Part shown: positions 1-6,921 of the stretch, piece after piece
Numbering within the stretch: the first letter of the stretch is position 1
Layout of the letters: each line of letters begins with the position of its first letter
Virus record (IMG/VR): IMGVR_UViG_3300021509_000108
Coordinates: 1-20,703 of that record
Direction: 5' to 3' (one strand)
Length of the DNA: 20,703 nt
DNA from: a virus
Notes under the pieces: model-generated
The model's input: the letters and a program-made list of their open reading frames with translations, nothing else
Databases searched by the model: none
What the model was told of the DNA's origin: nothing
Made by a program: the position numbers and the translations under genes

Positions 1-54
1 AAGGAGCTAAAGAAGAATAAACGGATGGAGGTGGATGAAGGATATGAGGGTTGA
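1..54 (+). CDS. 3' end of an upstream gene, cut by the window edge (uncertain)
   Basis: Frame 1 is open from the first base to a TGA at 52-54, giving a Lys/Glu-rich tail (KELKKNKRMEVDEGYEG). A second possibility is frame 3, which would end at TAA 18-20. Both would place the stop close to or overlapping the csf2 start, as is usual in this operon. In type IV loci the gene upstream of csf2 is commonly the large subunit csf1 or a small subunit, but nothing here identifies it. Only the existence of an upstream gene is inferred, not its identity. Confidence 0.35.
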   Translation, partial: KELKKNKRMEVDEGYEG

Positions 55-874
55 TATTGTACGAGGATACATAATTGCTCTCTCGCCTATCCATACTGCA
101 GGTGATGAGAAGACAGGTAGCGAGAGTCTCTTGCGGCGTTTGAGTTATGTTATTGATGGTAAGCGAGTGGAGATTCCAGTGCTGAGTGGGAATGCAATTC
201 GTGGAATCTTGAGACGAGAGCTGATGGCAGATATGTTGATGCGAATAGGTTATAATCTGACAAGTGCAAAGATATATCACATGCTATTTTCAGGCGGTAT
301 GCTCGAAACAGTAGATGAAAAGAGTAGTGGTGCAATAGATATAGGATTGAAACGGAAGATTCGACAGACTATCCCTCCGATAGCAGTCTTGGGCTCATCG
401 CTTGGCAACCAAATATTTGAGGGTAAGCTCAAGGTAAACATGGCTCTTCCGATTTGTAAGGAACTTGCTGATTTCCTGCCAGACGATATAGAGATCAAGC
501 CGGAGACGAGCTTCTATGAGTTTCTCGATTGGACGTTTACAACGCGACGAGACGATTTGAGAGAACAGCGAGCAGAGGGTGAACAAGCGACACAGATGAT
601 GGTCAATTTTGAAGTCTTCGCGCCGGGAACACCGTTCTATCACGAGTTTATTTTGAATGATGCATCTGAAGTAGAGCGAGCAGTGCTGGTGAGAATGCTG
701 AATTTATGGCATCAAAAGCCATATATTGGTGGTAAAAGCGCAATAGGGTTAGGTAAATTGAAGCTGAACTATGATTACAATAGAGAAGACGAAAAACTAT
801 ATATAGACTTCCTCAGTAAAAACAGAGACAAGATAACAGCACTATTAAAGGAGTTAGAGGAGAAGTTTAAGTGA
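44..874 (+). CDS. csf2: Type IV CRISPR-like backbone protein Csf2 (Cas7-family RAMP)
   Basis: This is the likely crRNA-binding backbone subunit of a type IV effector complex. The 276-residue protein has an early acceptor-like stretch (SPIHTAGDEKTG), a conserved SGNAIRGILRR block near residues 48-58, the Csf2-like IPPIAVLGSSLGNQIFEGKL segment near 110-129, and a C-terminal glycine-rich loop (GGKSAIGLG, about 229-237) typical of RAMP folds. I chose the ATG at 44 rather than 35 because the Shine-Dalgarno GGAGGTG at 27-33 is 10 nt from the former and only 1 nt from the latter. csf3 follows 1 nt downstream. No csf1, cas6 or DinG gene and no CRISPR array lies in the window. A type III Cas7-like (Csm3/Cmr4) assignment is less likely given the adjacent Csf3-like gene. 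The family call is by recalled motif similarity. Confidence 0.75.
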   Translation: MRVDIVRGYIIALSPIHTAGDEKTGSESLLRRLSYVIDGKRVEIPVLSGNAIRGILRRELMADMLMRIGYNLTSAKIYHMLFSGGMLETVDEKSSGAIDIGLKRKIRQTIPPIAVLGSSLGNQIFEGKLKVNMALPICKELADFLPDDIEIKPETSFYEFLDWTFTTRRDDLREQRAEGEQATQMMVNFEVFAPGTPFYHEFILNDASEVERAVLVRMLNLWHQKPYIGGKSAIGLGKLKLNYDYNREDEKLYIDFLSKNRDKITALLKELEEKFK

Positions 875-875
875 A

Positions 876-1583
876 ATGCAACAAATATTCAATAAGCTTA
901 AACAATACGAGCCACCACAAGATTTTGAACCGTTGAAAGTCATATTTAGGATGACCTCACCGATCATGTTAGGTCATCCTTTTATTCATTTCGATAGCTT
1001 GATTCTGCATCTCCTCTATCGTGATTTGCTCAGTGATGACTATTATTGCCTACCATCAAAAGACCCGATAGACTTCTCGCAATATGTCAAAGCGCCAATA
1101 AAGCAAACCGAAGATGTCTATCATACCTCGGTTTCGTTTTTTGATACAGATACGAAAATCGCAACAACCATATATAAACGGTTCTGTACCGAATATCTTG
1201 AATTGCTGAACACTAAGAAACGAAAGATAGCGAGGGGTAGCGGGTTTTATCGTGATTACATGATGCGTATGATTTATATACCAGCAAAAACAGTCTATTT
1301 CTTTGTAAATGCTAATAAGTCAGAAATATCTCGTTTATTGAAGTCAGTGGTTTATCTCGGTAAGAAGACAGCATACGGATTTGGTAGGGTGAAGAGCATT
1401 CATATAGAGAGGACAGATAATGATTATAGCATAATAAAAGATAGCAAAGCGATGCGTCCTATTCCAATGCGAATGTTAAGGGGCGCTGAAGTAAAGGCAA
1501 TGCTGGCATATAAGCCGCCATACTGGGATAAGCGTAATGTTGAATTATGTGCCTTTCCTGACTCGAATGTGGAAGTGCTATGA
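876..1583 (+). CDS. csf3: Type IV CRISPR-like protein Csf3 (Cas5-family RAMP)
   Basis: Csf3 normally caps the 5' handle end of the crRNA in type IV complexes. The 235-residue product starts after a short leader with a RAMP beta-strand (LKVIFRMTSP, about 20-29), followed by the Csf3-like LGHPFIHFDSLILHLL block (32-47). It then has a basic segment (KKRKIARGSGFYRDY, about 114-128) and the glycine-rich loop GKKTAYGFGRV (162-172). It lies 1 nt after csf2, with GAGGAGA at 856-862 as its ribosome site, and its TGA overlaps the next ATG. The csf2-csf3 pairing is what makes type IV more likely than a lone RAMP. No Cas6-like processing gene is seen, as in type IV-B. Assignment rests on recalled motifs and gene order. 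Confidence 0.7.
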   Translation: MQQIFNKLKQYEPPQDFEPLKVIFRMTSPIMLGHPFIHFDSLILHLLYRDLLSDDYYCLPSKDPIDFSQYVKAPIKQTEDVYHTSVSFFDTDTKIATTIYKRFCTEYLELLNTKKRKIARGSGFYRDYMMRMIYIPAKTVYFFVNANKSEISRLLKSVVYLGKKTAYGFGRVKSIHIERTDNDYSIIKDSKAMRPIPMRMLRGAEVKAMLAYKPPYWDKRNVELCAFPDSNVEVL

Positions 1584-2275
1584 TACATTTCATTATTCCG
1601 ACGTTTGGGCGATACAATGAAGTCAGAAACTGTATTAGTGCGATCAGAGCGAACACACCAAATGAGATTCTTGGTCAGATTGTTGTTGTGGATTCTAACA
1701 CCATGCGAACAAAGTATCCCAGTTATATCAAAGTAATTCACATGAACAAAGTCTATCCGGCAGTAGCAAGAAGAACAGGAGCGAACTCTTTGAAATTCGT
1801 TAGTGACGACGACTACCTTATTTTCTTAGATGACGATATACTCATTCTCGATAACTTCAGGGCGGGAATAAGCAAGATTCTTCTGTGCTATGAGAAGTAT
1901 GATGTGGGTTGTCTGCAGTTAGGAATGCGAAAAGGCAAGCCGTGGGTCAAAATCAAATTAGGGTTTACTGGAGGTGGCATTTTAATAAACAAGCGAAAGT
2001 ACTTCGAGATTGGGGGATATGGAAACGACTACTTAGATGATGTAGAACTATTTCTCAGATCATTCATCAGCGGATATGACAATTACAGAACCGGATATGT
2101 CTATTCAAAGCACAAATTTTCGAGTCGTGGAGGAATAAAGGCATCTTTGAATCTAACAAGAAAAGGGAAAGAGCATCTGGAGCTGAGTAAGTTAGATAAG
2201 GTGTATCCTAAATTCATTGAGAGGACGGATACATGGTTGGGGTTCAAAATAAAGTCGGGGATAAAGAGAAGATGA
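1580..2275 (+). CDS. Family 2 (GT-A fold) glycosyltransferase
   Basis: This is a predicted nucleotide-sugar-dependent glycosyltransferase of 231 residues. The N-terminus (HFIIPTFGRYNEVRNCI) is the usual GT2 nucleotide-binding start. LDDD at 83-86 fits the metal-binding DXD motif, GGGILINKRKYFEIGGY at about 131-147 matches the acceptor-site region, and DDVELFLR at 153-160 resembles the ED-x-(D/E)-L..R catalytic block. No transmembrane segment is evident, so it is probably cytosolic. It is translationally coupled to csf3 (ATGA overlap) and to the CysH-like gene downstream. Its acceptor is unknown: viral glycosyltransferases often modify DNA bases, host surface glycans or virion proteins. Its place between CRISPR-like genes and a CysH-like gene is unusual. 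Confidence 0.85.
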   Translation: MIHFIIPTFGRYNEVRNCISAIRANTPNEILGQIVVVDSNTMRTKYPSYIKVIHMNKVYPAVARRTGANSLKFVSDDDYLIFLDDDILILDNFRAGISKILLCYEKYDVGCLQLGMRKGKPWVKIKLGFTGGGILINKRKYFEIGGYGNDYLDDVELFLRSFISGYDNYRTGYVYSKHKFSSRGGIKASLNLTRKGKEHLELSKLDKVYPKFIERTDTWLGFKIKSGIKRR

Positions 2276-2997
2276 AGCATATATGGTACGAAACCTTCAA
2301 GTTATGGTCAGAGACTAAGGAGTATAAAGATAAGGTAGAGGAGAGTAGGAGAGTAATATCAAATGCGTTCACTCGCTACAAAAATCCCTATGTTGCTTAT
2401 AGTGGCGGTAAAGATTCAATAGCAATGTTACACTTAGTTTTACAGCAGAAACCAGAGATTGACATCTGGCATTTTGATCATGGGAAAGCATTGATGCCGA
2501 GAGAAATAGAGAGGGAAATCATACACAATGCAAAATTATTAGGTGCAAAGAACCTTATTATAAAGACATCGAAGCAATTAGGTAAAGAAAGTGCTCGTTG
2601 GGATTATAAGATTTGGTATAACTCGTTTTTTGGCATTCTAAACAGTGTTACTAACGAACGAGGTTGGGATGGTGTATTTTTAGGTTTGAGACAAGAAGAA
2701 AGTGCAAAGAGAAAAAGAAAGACAAAGGAGTTCTTCAGTGGAAATGAGTGTTATCCTCTTGCGAGGTGGTCATGGAAAGATGTCTGGAGCTACATTGTGT
2801 CAAATAACCTCCCATACCCATCTGTTTATGATCGATACGCAGAAGTCTTCGGATATGATAGGGCTCGGTTAGTAACTTTCTTCGATAAAGAGTTTGAATA
2901 TCTTGGTGCTCCATACGTAGATGGAATCTTGATGCCGGAATTCAGATATATTGATCGTAAGGTGAAGAAGCGTCCAAGGATCGAGGGAGATCGTTGA
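2272..2997 (+). CDS. CysH/PAPS-reductase-like ATP pyrophosphatase-fold protein
   Basis: The protein has the N-type ATP pyrophosphatase signature SGGKDS (44-49) in VAYSGGKDSIAMLHLVL. It also has a downstream GLRQEESAKRKRK block (about 138-150) and the PLARWSWKDVWSYI...LPYPSVYDRY region (about 162-189) typical of PAPS reductase and DndC-like proteins. It should bind and activate with ATP. The C-terminal ECGLH-type redox cysteine of true PAPS/APS reductases is not present, and the only cysteine is near residue 160, so sulfate reduction is unlikely. I start at ATG 2272, which overlaps the glycosyltransferase stop as ATGA. An upstream in-frame ATG at 2233 would overlap by 43 nt. CysH-like genes are the characteristic companion of type IV-B csf loci. 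A role in DNA or RNA thiolation is an alternative. Confidence 0.8.
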   Translation: MKHIWYETFKLWSETKEYKDKVEESRRVISNAFTRYKNPYVAYSGGKDSIAMLHLVLQQKPEIDIWHFDHGKALMPREIEREIIHNAKLLGAKNLIIKTSKQLGKESARWDYKIWYNSFFGILNSVTNERGWDGVFLGLRQEESAKRKRKTKEFFSGNECYPLARWSWKDVWSYIVSNNLPYPSVYDRYAEVFGYDRARLVTFFDKEFEYLGAPYVDGILMPEFRYIDRKVKKRPRIEGDR

Positions 2998-3365
2998 TGT
3001 CTAAATTAGAAGATCGTCTCTTAGAAGAGACCAAGTCATTTGAGTGGCACTGGCACATCGAAGGTAGCATCAGGCACTACACATATTGGGACGACAGGAA
3101 GAAATCCATTGGTCAATTGATTGGTGCTAAGAAGATTCTTAGTGGACTCGGATATGACCTCTTCATTGGAACGGGAATAGACTTGCTGAGAATCGCGTAT
3201 CCTTTTGAGTGCGAAGTTAAGGATATAGGCTTTAAATTACTCCATAGAGATTCCCATACAGGAGGAAAGTGGTATGTTCGGAAGAGTTTACAAATAGAAG
3301 AATCGAAGGAAACGCATCAGCAGATATGGAGTTTGTTATCGAGACGGAAGAGAAAAAATGAGTAG
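2997..3365 (+). CDS. Hypothetical protein, 122 residues
   Basis: I do not recognise a family. The product is soluble and mixed alpha/beta, with an aromatic/His-rich N-terminal segment (FEWHWHIEGSIRHYTYW, about 14-30). A basic stretch and a Gly-rich turn (GYDLFIGTGIDLLRI, about 52-66) follow, and the C-terminus is strongly basic. The ATG overlaps the preceding TGA by one base (TGATG); a TTG one codon earlier is possible but less likely. GAGGGAG upstream can serve as its ribosome site. It lies between the CysH-like gene and nrdD, overlapping nrdD by 8 nt, so it belongs to the same transcript. It could be a partner of either neighbour. Confidence 0.7.
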   Translation: MSKLEDRLLEETKSFEWHWHIEGSIRHYTYWDDRKKSIGQLIGAKKILSGLGYDLFIGTGIDLLRIAYPFECEVKDIGFKLLHRDSHTGGKWYVRKSLQIEESKETHQQIWSLLSRRKRKNE

Positions 3366-5130
3366 GGTAGAAACATATATTAAAGGACAAACATGGCGTT
3401 CCCGAAGAAGCGGAGCGAATGAAAACGCGAACCGGTTAAGGTCAGTTGGAGGTTTGAAGGCATACCTTGCAGAGAACGAAATTGCTCGTTATATGCTCAA
3501 ACATATATATCCTCCAAGGATAGCAAAAGTCCACATTCGGGGCTATTTCCATATACATGACTTAGGTTCGGGTATTGTGCCTTATTGCGCGGGCTGGTCG
3601 TTACAAGACCTCTTGTCACGGGGCTTCATAGGTCCTGCAGGAGTTGTGCAGTCGAGACCACCGAAACATCTTTCGTCTGCTCTTGGTCAATTACTGAATG
3701 CAGTTGGAGTTCTACAACAGGAATGGGCAGGTGCTCAGGCATATAATTCAGTAGATGTATTGTTAGCTCCTTTTATCTACTATGACAAGCTGACATATCG
3801 TCAAGTCAAACAGGCGATTCAAGAGTTTGTGTATGGAATCAATGAACCCACAAGATGGGGCTTTGAGACTCCCTTCCTGAATTTCACATTTGATTTGATA
3901 CCACCAGATGACCTTGAGAATCAAGCAGTCGTTATTGGTGGAGAATTGCAAGACAAGACTTATGGTGACTTCGAGAAAGAAATAGAGATGTTTAATTTGG
4001 CATTTCTCGATGTGATGTATGAAGGAGATGCGAATTCAAGCATATTTAGATTTCCGATTCCTACGTATCTTATGGATGAGAAATTCGATTGGAATACAGA
4101 GGTTGGACGTCGGCTGGCGAAAGTAACTGCGAAGTTTGGTCTTCCATATTTCCAAAATTGTTCCGAGAATACCGGATTGGAACGCCATCAAGTTCGCAGC
4201 ATGTGCTGTCATCTAAATTTGGATTTAAATCAATTGAAGAGGAAGAGTGGAGGGCTATTCGGCTACGGAGACGTTACAGGTTCGATAGGAGTCGTGACGC
4301 TTAACCTGCCAGCTTTAGCTTGGGAATCACGAGACGAAGATGAATTCTTTGAGAACCTCATACATTACATGGACTTAGCTAAAGAATCGTTAGTTATTAA
4401 GCGGGCAGTCTGCAGTCGCAGTTTCGCAGAAGGACTAATGCCCTATTCTCGGATATTCTTGACGGGACTCGATCATCACTTCTCTACGATCGGTTTAGTG
4501 GGCGGAGAGGAAGCTTGCCATAATCTCCTTGGTTGCTCAATAGCTGATCCTGAAGGATTGGACTTGATGAAGAGAGTTTTAATCGTTATGAGGGATAGGT
4601 TAGTAGAGTACCAGCAGGAAACCGGAGATTTATGGAATCTCGAAGCTACTCCGGCTGAAGGCTGCTCACACCGACTTGCAAAGATTGATGTGAAGACACG
4701 TCCCGGTTGTTATGTTTCTGGAACTCGAAAATCGCCCTATTATACGAATTCGACCTTATTGCCGGTTAATTACACTCAGAATCTGGGAAAGGCTGTCAGG
4801 CATCAAGAGCAGCTCCAACGACTTTATACGGGTGGGACTGTCTTCCATGTGTTCTTGCCAGAACGTCCTGATGAGCGGGTTATTCCGTTCTTGGTAGACC
4901 GATTAGTTCAACGGACATGTTTGCCCTATTTCACAATTACTCCGACTTTCAGTGTCTGTCCGCAATGTCATCAGACTTTCTCTGGTGAGCATTGGGAATG
5001 CCCTGTATGTGGAGGTCCGGCAGATGTAATGTCTCGAGTTGTAGGTTATCTTTCAAATGTCCGAGTATGGAATGAGGGAAAGCAGCAAGAGTGGCAAGAT
5101 CGAAGTCCTTTTGTATTGAACGATGGCTGA
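3358..5130 (+). CDS. nrdD: Anaerobic (class III) ribonucleoside-triphosphate reductase, large subunit
   Basis: It reduces NTPs to dNTPs with a glycyl radical and so works only without oxygen. At 590 residues it is about the length of the phage T4 enzyme. Diagnostic features are the HIHDLG block (65-70), Cys77 as the likely thiyl-radical cysteine, Cys283/Cys284 as the second catalytic site region, and NLEATPAEG..RLAKID (427-443). A C-terminal zinc site follows (C534, C537, C548, C551), then the glycyl-radical loop RVVGYLS with Gly563. The protein begins directly with the catalytic barrel, and no N-terminal ATP-cone is visible, so dATP feedback control is probably absent. The activating enzyme NrdG is not in the window and may be supplied elsewhere in the genome or by the host. 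Confidence 0.97.
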   Translation: MSRVETYIKGQTWRSRRSGANENANRLRSVGGLKAYLAENEIARYMLKHIYPPRIAKVHIRGYFHIHDLGSGIVPYCAGWSLQDLLSRGFIGPAGVVQSRPPKHLSSALGQLLNAVGVLQQEWAGAQAYNSVDVLLAPFIYYDKLTYRQVKQAIQEFVYGINEPTRWGFETPFLNFTFDLIPPDDLENQAVVIGGELQDKTYGDFEKEIEMFNLAFLDVMYEGDANSSIFRFPIPTYLMDEKFDWNTEVGRRLAKVTAKFGLPYFQNCSENTGLERHQVRSMCCHLNLDLNQLKRKSGGLFGYGDVTGSIGVVTLNLPALAWESRDEDEFFENLIHYMDLAKESLVIKRAVCSRSFAEGLMPYSRIFLTGLDHHFSTIGLVGGEEACHNLLGCSIADPEGLDLMKRVLIVMRDRLVEYQQETGDLWNLEATPAEGCSHRLAKIDVKTRPGCYVSGTRKSPYYTNSTLLPVNYTQNLGKAVRHQEQLQRLYTGGTVFHVFLPERPDERVIPFLVDRLVQRTCLPYFTITPTFSVCPQCHQTFSGEHWECPVCGGPADVMSRVVGYLSNVRVWNEGKQQEWQDRSPFVLNDG

Positions 5131-5359
5131 AGAAGATCAATGTAGATTGGATGAGGTGCTCAGAGAAGTCAAGACAATGAAGGATGTCGAGGACTACATT
5201 GGGTTCGTGCTTGCTGGAGCAGAGCGAGTCAAAGCCCAAGCCGAAATGGCTGGTAATATCATCAGGTACCTCGCAGCCGATGGTGTAATTCGTGAGTTTG
5301 AATCCCTTCAAAAGGCAATTGAAAGAGGAAAAAGAGGGAGGGATGTAGCTTATGGCTGA
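5123..5359 (+). CDS. Small hypothetical protein, 78 residues, alpha-helical
   Basis: The gene is short but well tiled: its ATG overlaps the nrdD stop by 8 nt and its stop overlaps the RNase HI start by 8 nt. The product is acidic at the N-terminus and basic at the C-terminus, and appears almost entirely helical (RLDEVLREVKTMKDVEDYI, then ERVKAQAEMAGNIIRYLA). It has no cysteine cluster or membrane segment. I recognise no family. The position between two nucleic-acid-metabolism genes suggests a DNA-replication accessory role, which is a guess from context only. Confidence 0.65.
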   Translation: MAEEDQCRLDEVLREVKTMKDVEDYIGFVLAGAERVKAQAEMAGNIIRYLAADGVIREFESLQKAIERGKRGRDVAYG

Positions 5360-5804
5360 GAAATATTGCAAAATCTACGTGGATGGTGCATGTCGAGGTA
5401 ATCCCGGACCTGGATCTATCGGAATAGTAGTTCTCAAAGATGGTGGAATAGCAATGGAACATTCTGAGTATCTCGGTCAGACAACCAATAACGCTGCTGA
5501 GTACACTGCTGTCCAGCGGGCATTGGAACTTATCCGAGTAAGTCCGAACTATCAAATCGTTATTTTCTCTGATAGCGCATTAGTAGTGAACCAGATATTG
5601 GGTCGGTGGAAAATCAATGACCCAACACTCAAATCCCTCAACTCTACAATCCAAATCCTTCTTTCTATGTTCAGCCACCGACCTATCTTGAAGAAACTGC
5701 CACGGAATGAAGCCTACCTCCAGCGAGCAGACGAGTTAGCAAATCAAATACTCGATTATGACAGAGGTCAGGCAAAGGCAAAAGTGCACGGTTCTTTCTC
5801 GTAG
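5352..5804 (+). CDS. rnhA: Ribonuclease HI
   Basis: It cleaves RNA in RNA:DNA hybrids, for example replication primers. The 150-residue protein shows the full catalytic set: D11 in YVDGACRGNPGPG, E50 in NNAAEYTAVQRAL, D74 in IFSDSALVVNQI, and D127 in RADELANQ. The aspartate-containing C-terminal block is intact. An AGGGAGG ribosome site at about 5336-5343 precedes the ATG. The last ~15 residues (after NQILDYD) look like an unconserved extension. They run over the start of the degenerate paralogue at 5758, so the original stop may have been nearer 5761 and been lost by mutation. Confidence 0.93.
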   Translation: MAEKYCKIYVDGACRGNPGPGSIGIVVLKDGGIAMEHSEYLGQTTNNAAEYTAVQRALELIRVSPNYQIVIFSDSALVVNQILGRWKINDPTLKSLNSTIQILLSMFSHRPILKKLPRNEAYLQRADELANQILDYDRGQAKAKVHGSFS

Positions 5805-5982
5805 ACGCGACACTTTCTTTGGAGCGACTTAATCTTTTGGAAGAATCCTTAAGAAAATCTGATTTAGACATGGATGTTGAGAAATGCCTTCTTGACGACC
5901 TATCTTGGGCTTTCTGGTCGCTCTTGGAAGTTGAGAAGCCCTAAATGGTCAATTTGATATTATAATAGTTACAGATGAGTGA
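5758..5982 (+). pseudogene. Frameshifted first copy of a five-member tandem paralogue family
   Basis: Homology to the four following genes can be read across three segments. ATG 5758 opens a frame beginning MTEV, as in copy MTEIVIFER. The match then moves to the next frame for LSLERLNLLEESLRK and on to LLEVEK, which ends at TAA 5942-5944. It returns to the first frame for ALNGQFDIIIVTDE, which ends at TGA 5980-5982 and overlaps the next gene's ATG by 8 nt. The two shifts are opposite in sign (+1 then -1) and restore the original frame. The aligned core (ALxGxFDIxxV) is the family's most conserved part. I read it as decayed; programmed frameshifting twice in so short a gene is unlikely, and assembly indels are possible. 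Confidence 0.65.
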
Positions 5983-6211
5983 GGTCTTCATCTTCGAGCG
6001 AGTCGGTGACACCTGGCGTTCCTCCAAACTCTCACTTGAGAAGAGAATGCTTTTGAGCGAACTTGAGGATTTAGAGTTAAGATTAGAACTTGATCCCGAA
6101 CCTCCGGTCAAGGCAATATTACTCAAGAACCTCTATGAAATCCGTTGTGATGTTCGACTCATTGATCAGGCCCTGATAGGAAGTTTTGATATAGTAGTGA
6201 TAGCGGAATGA
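5975..6211 (+). CDS. Tandem paralogue 1, 78-residue protein of unknown function
   Basis: This small helical protein begins MSEVFIFERVGDTW, has a charged amphipathic middle (SLEKRMLLSELEDLELRL), and ends with the family signature IRCDVRLIDQALIGSFDIVV. It shares this layout with the genes at 6208, 6437 and 6675 and with the broken copy at 5758. The start overlaps the previous copy's TGA by 8 nt and the stop overlaps the next ATG as ATGA, so the copies are translationally coupled. No known domain, cysteine motif or membrane segment is visible. Function is unknown. Confidence 0.8.
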   Translation: MSEVFIFERVGDTWRSSKLSLEKRMLLSELEDLELRLELDPEPPVKAILLKNLYEIRCDVRLIDQALIGSFDIVVIAE

Positions 6212-6444
6212 CCGAAATCGTTATCTTCGAACGGAAAAACACGGAACCTACAGAACTTTCTTTCAAGAGAAAACTTCTCGAGGCTAAGCTTAAGAAAATA
6301 AATCAAGAACTTAAGAAGGAAGATATCCTTCCTACTGTTAGGGAGAAGCTGCTCAATGATATGTACTTAATTCGTCGAGACATCCAACTTATTGACTATG
6401 CTTTAACTGGAAATTTCAATATTGTAATCATAGCAGATGGCTGA
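6208..6444 (+). CDS. Tandem paralogue 2, 78-residue protein of unknown function
   Basis: It begins MTEIVIFERKNTEPTELSF, has a Lys-rich middle (KLLEAKLKKINQELKKED), and ends with the family block IRRDIQLIDYALTGNFNIVI. The middle is much more basic than in copy 1, while the C-terminal block is retained. That pattern suggests the end is the functional or structural core and the middle is under diversifying change. It overlaps both neighbours (4 nt upstream, 8 nt downstream). Function is unknown. Confidence 0.8.
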   Translation: MTEIVIFERKNTEPTELSFKRKLLEAKLKKINQELKKEDILPTVREKLLNDMYLIRRDIQLIDYALTGNFNIVIIADG

Positions 6445-6682
6445 AGTAGTAGTTTACTTTCGGCTTGGAGAGAAATGGCTCATTAGCGATCTTGCTTCTG
6501 AACGCGAAAGTCTCCTTCGTACAATTGAGGACTGGGAATTTAGCTTTGAAGCAGAACCTTCTCAAGCTATCAAAAATGAAATTCTTCATGAACTCCATAA
6601 GACTTACTGTGAACTTCGTCAGATAGACCAAGCACTCACAGGTAAATTCGACTTGTTGATTGTAGACAATCCTGATGAGTGA
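6437..6682 (+). CDS. Tandem paralogue 3, 81-residue protein of unknown function
   Basis: It begins MAEVVVYFRLGEKWLISDL, continues with an acidic, aromatic middle (ERESLLRTIEDWEFSFEAEP), and ends CELRQIDQALTGKFDLLIV. Unlike copy 2 the middle is acidic. Both boundaries overlap neighbouring copies by 8 nt, the same spacing as between copies 0 and 1. That is consistent with duplication of a whole unit including its start-stop overlap. Function is unknown. Confidence 0.8.
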   Translation: MAEVVVYFRLGEKWLISDLASERESLLRTIEDWEFSFEAEPSQAIKNEILHELHKTYCELRQIDQALTGKFDLLIVDNPDE

Positions 6683-6921
6683 AGTTATCGTTCTCCTCAA
6701 AAACCTTGAAGGAATGGAATTTAAACGTCTTTCTTATGAGAGAGAAGAGAAGATTCATGATCTCGAGCAGACTGAAACAAGTTATAGAAGAAGATCCAGA
6801 GTTCGAGCCAGAATGGTTTAAAGACTACTATGATATTCGAAAGATGATTCAGCTTATTGACCAAGCGTTAAAGGGAAAGTTTAATCTTATTGTAGTTGCA
6901 AAATCTGACCAGAATATATGA
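6675..6921 (+). pseudogene. Tandem paralogue 4, frameshifted near the middle
   Basis: The family-like N-terminus starts at ATG 6675 (MSEVIVLLKNLEG...LSYEREEKIHDLEQ), with the usual 8-nt overlap with copy 3. That frame runs on to an early stop after about 48 codons. The conserved second half (LKQVIEEDPEFEPEWFKDYY, then IQLIDQALKGKFNLIVV) is one frame forward, ending at TGA 6919-6921. Dropping one base at about 6768 joins EQ to LKQVIEED and gives a full-length family member. An ORF starting at ATG 6679 in the second frame exists, but its N-terminus does not resemble the family, so it is either a new N-terminus or an artefact. The options are a +1 programmed shift, a real lesion or a sequencing indel. 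Confidence 0.65.

Noticed and set aside
2272-2997. Assimilatory sulfate reduction by the CysH-like protein
   Set aside because: The C-terminal catalytic Cys motif is missing and no other sulfur assimilation gene is present.
5975-6921. Toxin-antitoxin modules in the tandem paralogue array
   Set aside because: All members are homologous to each other rather than being two different partners, and no RelE/PIN/AbrB/HTH-like motif is visible.
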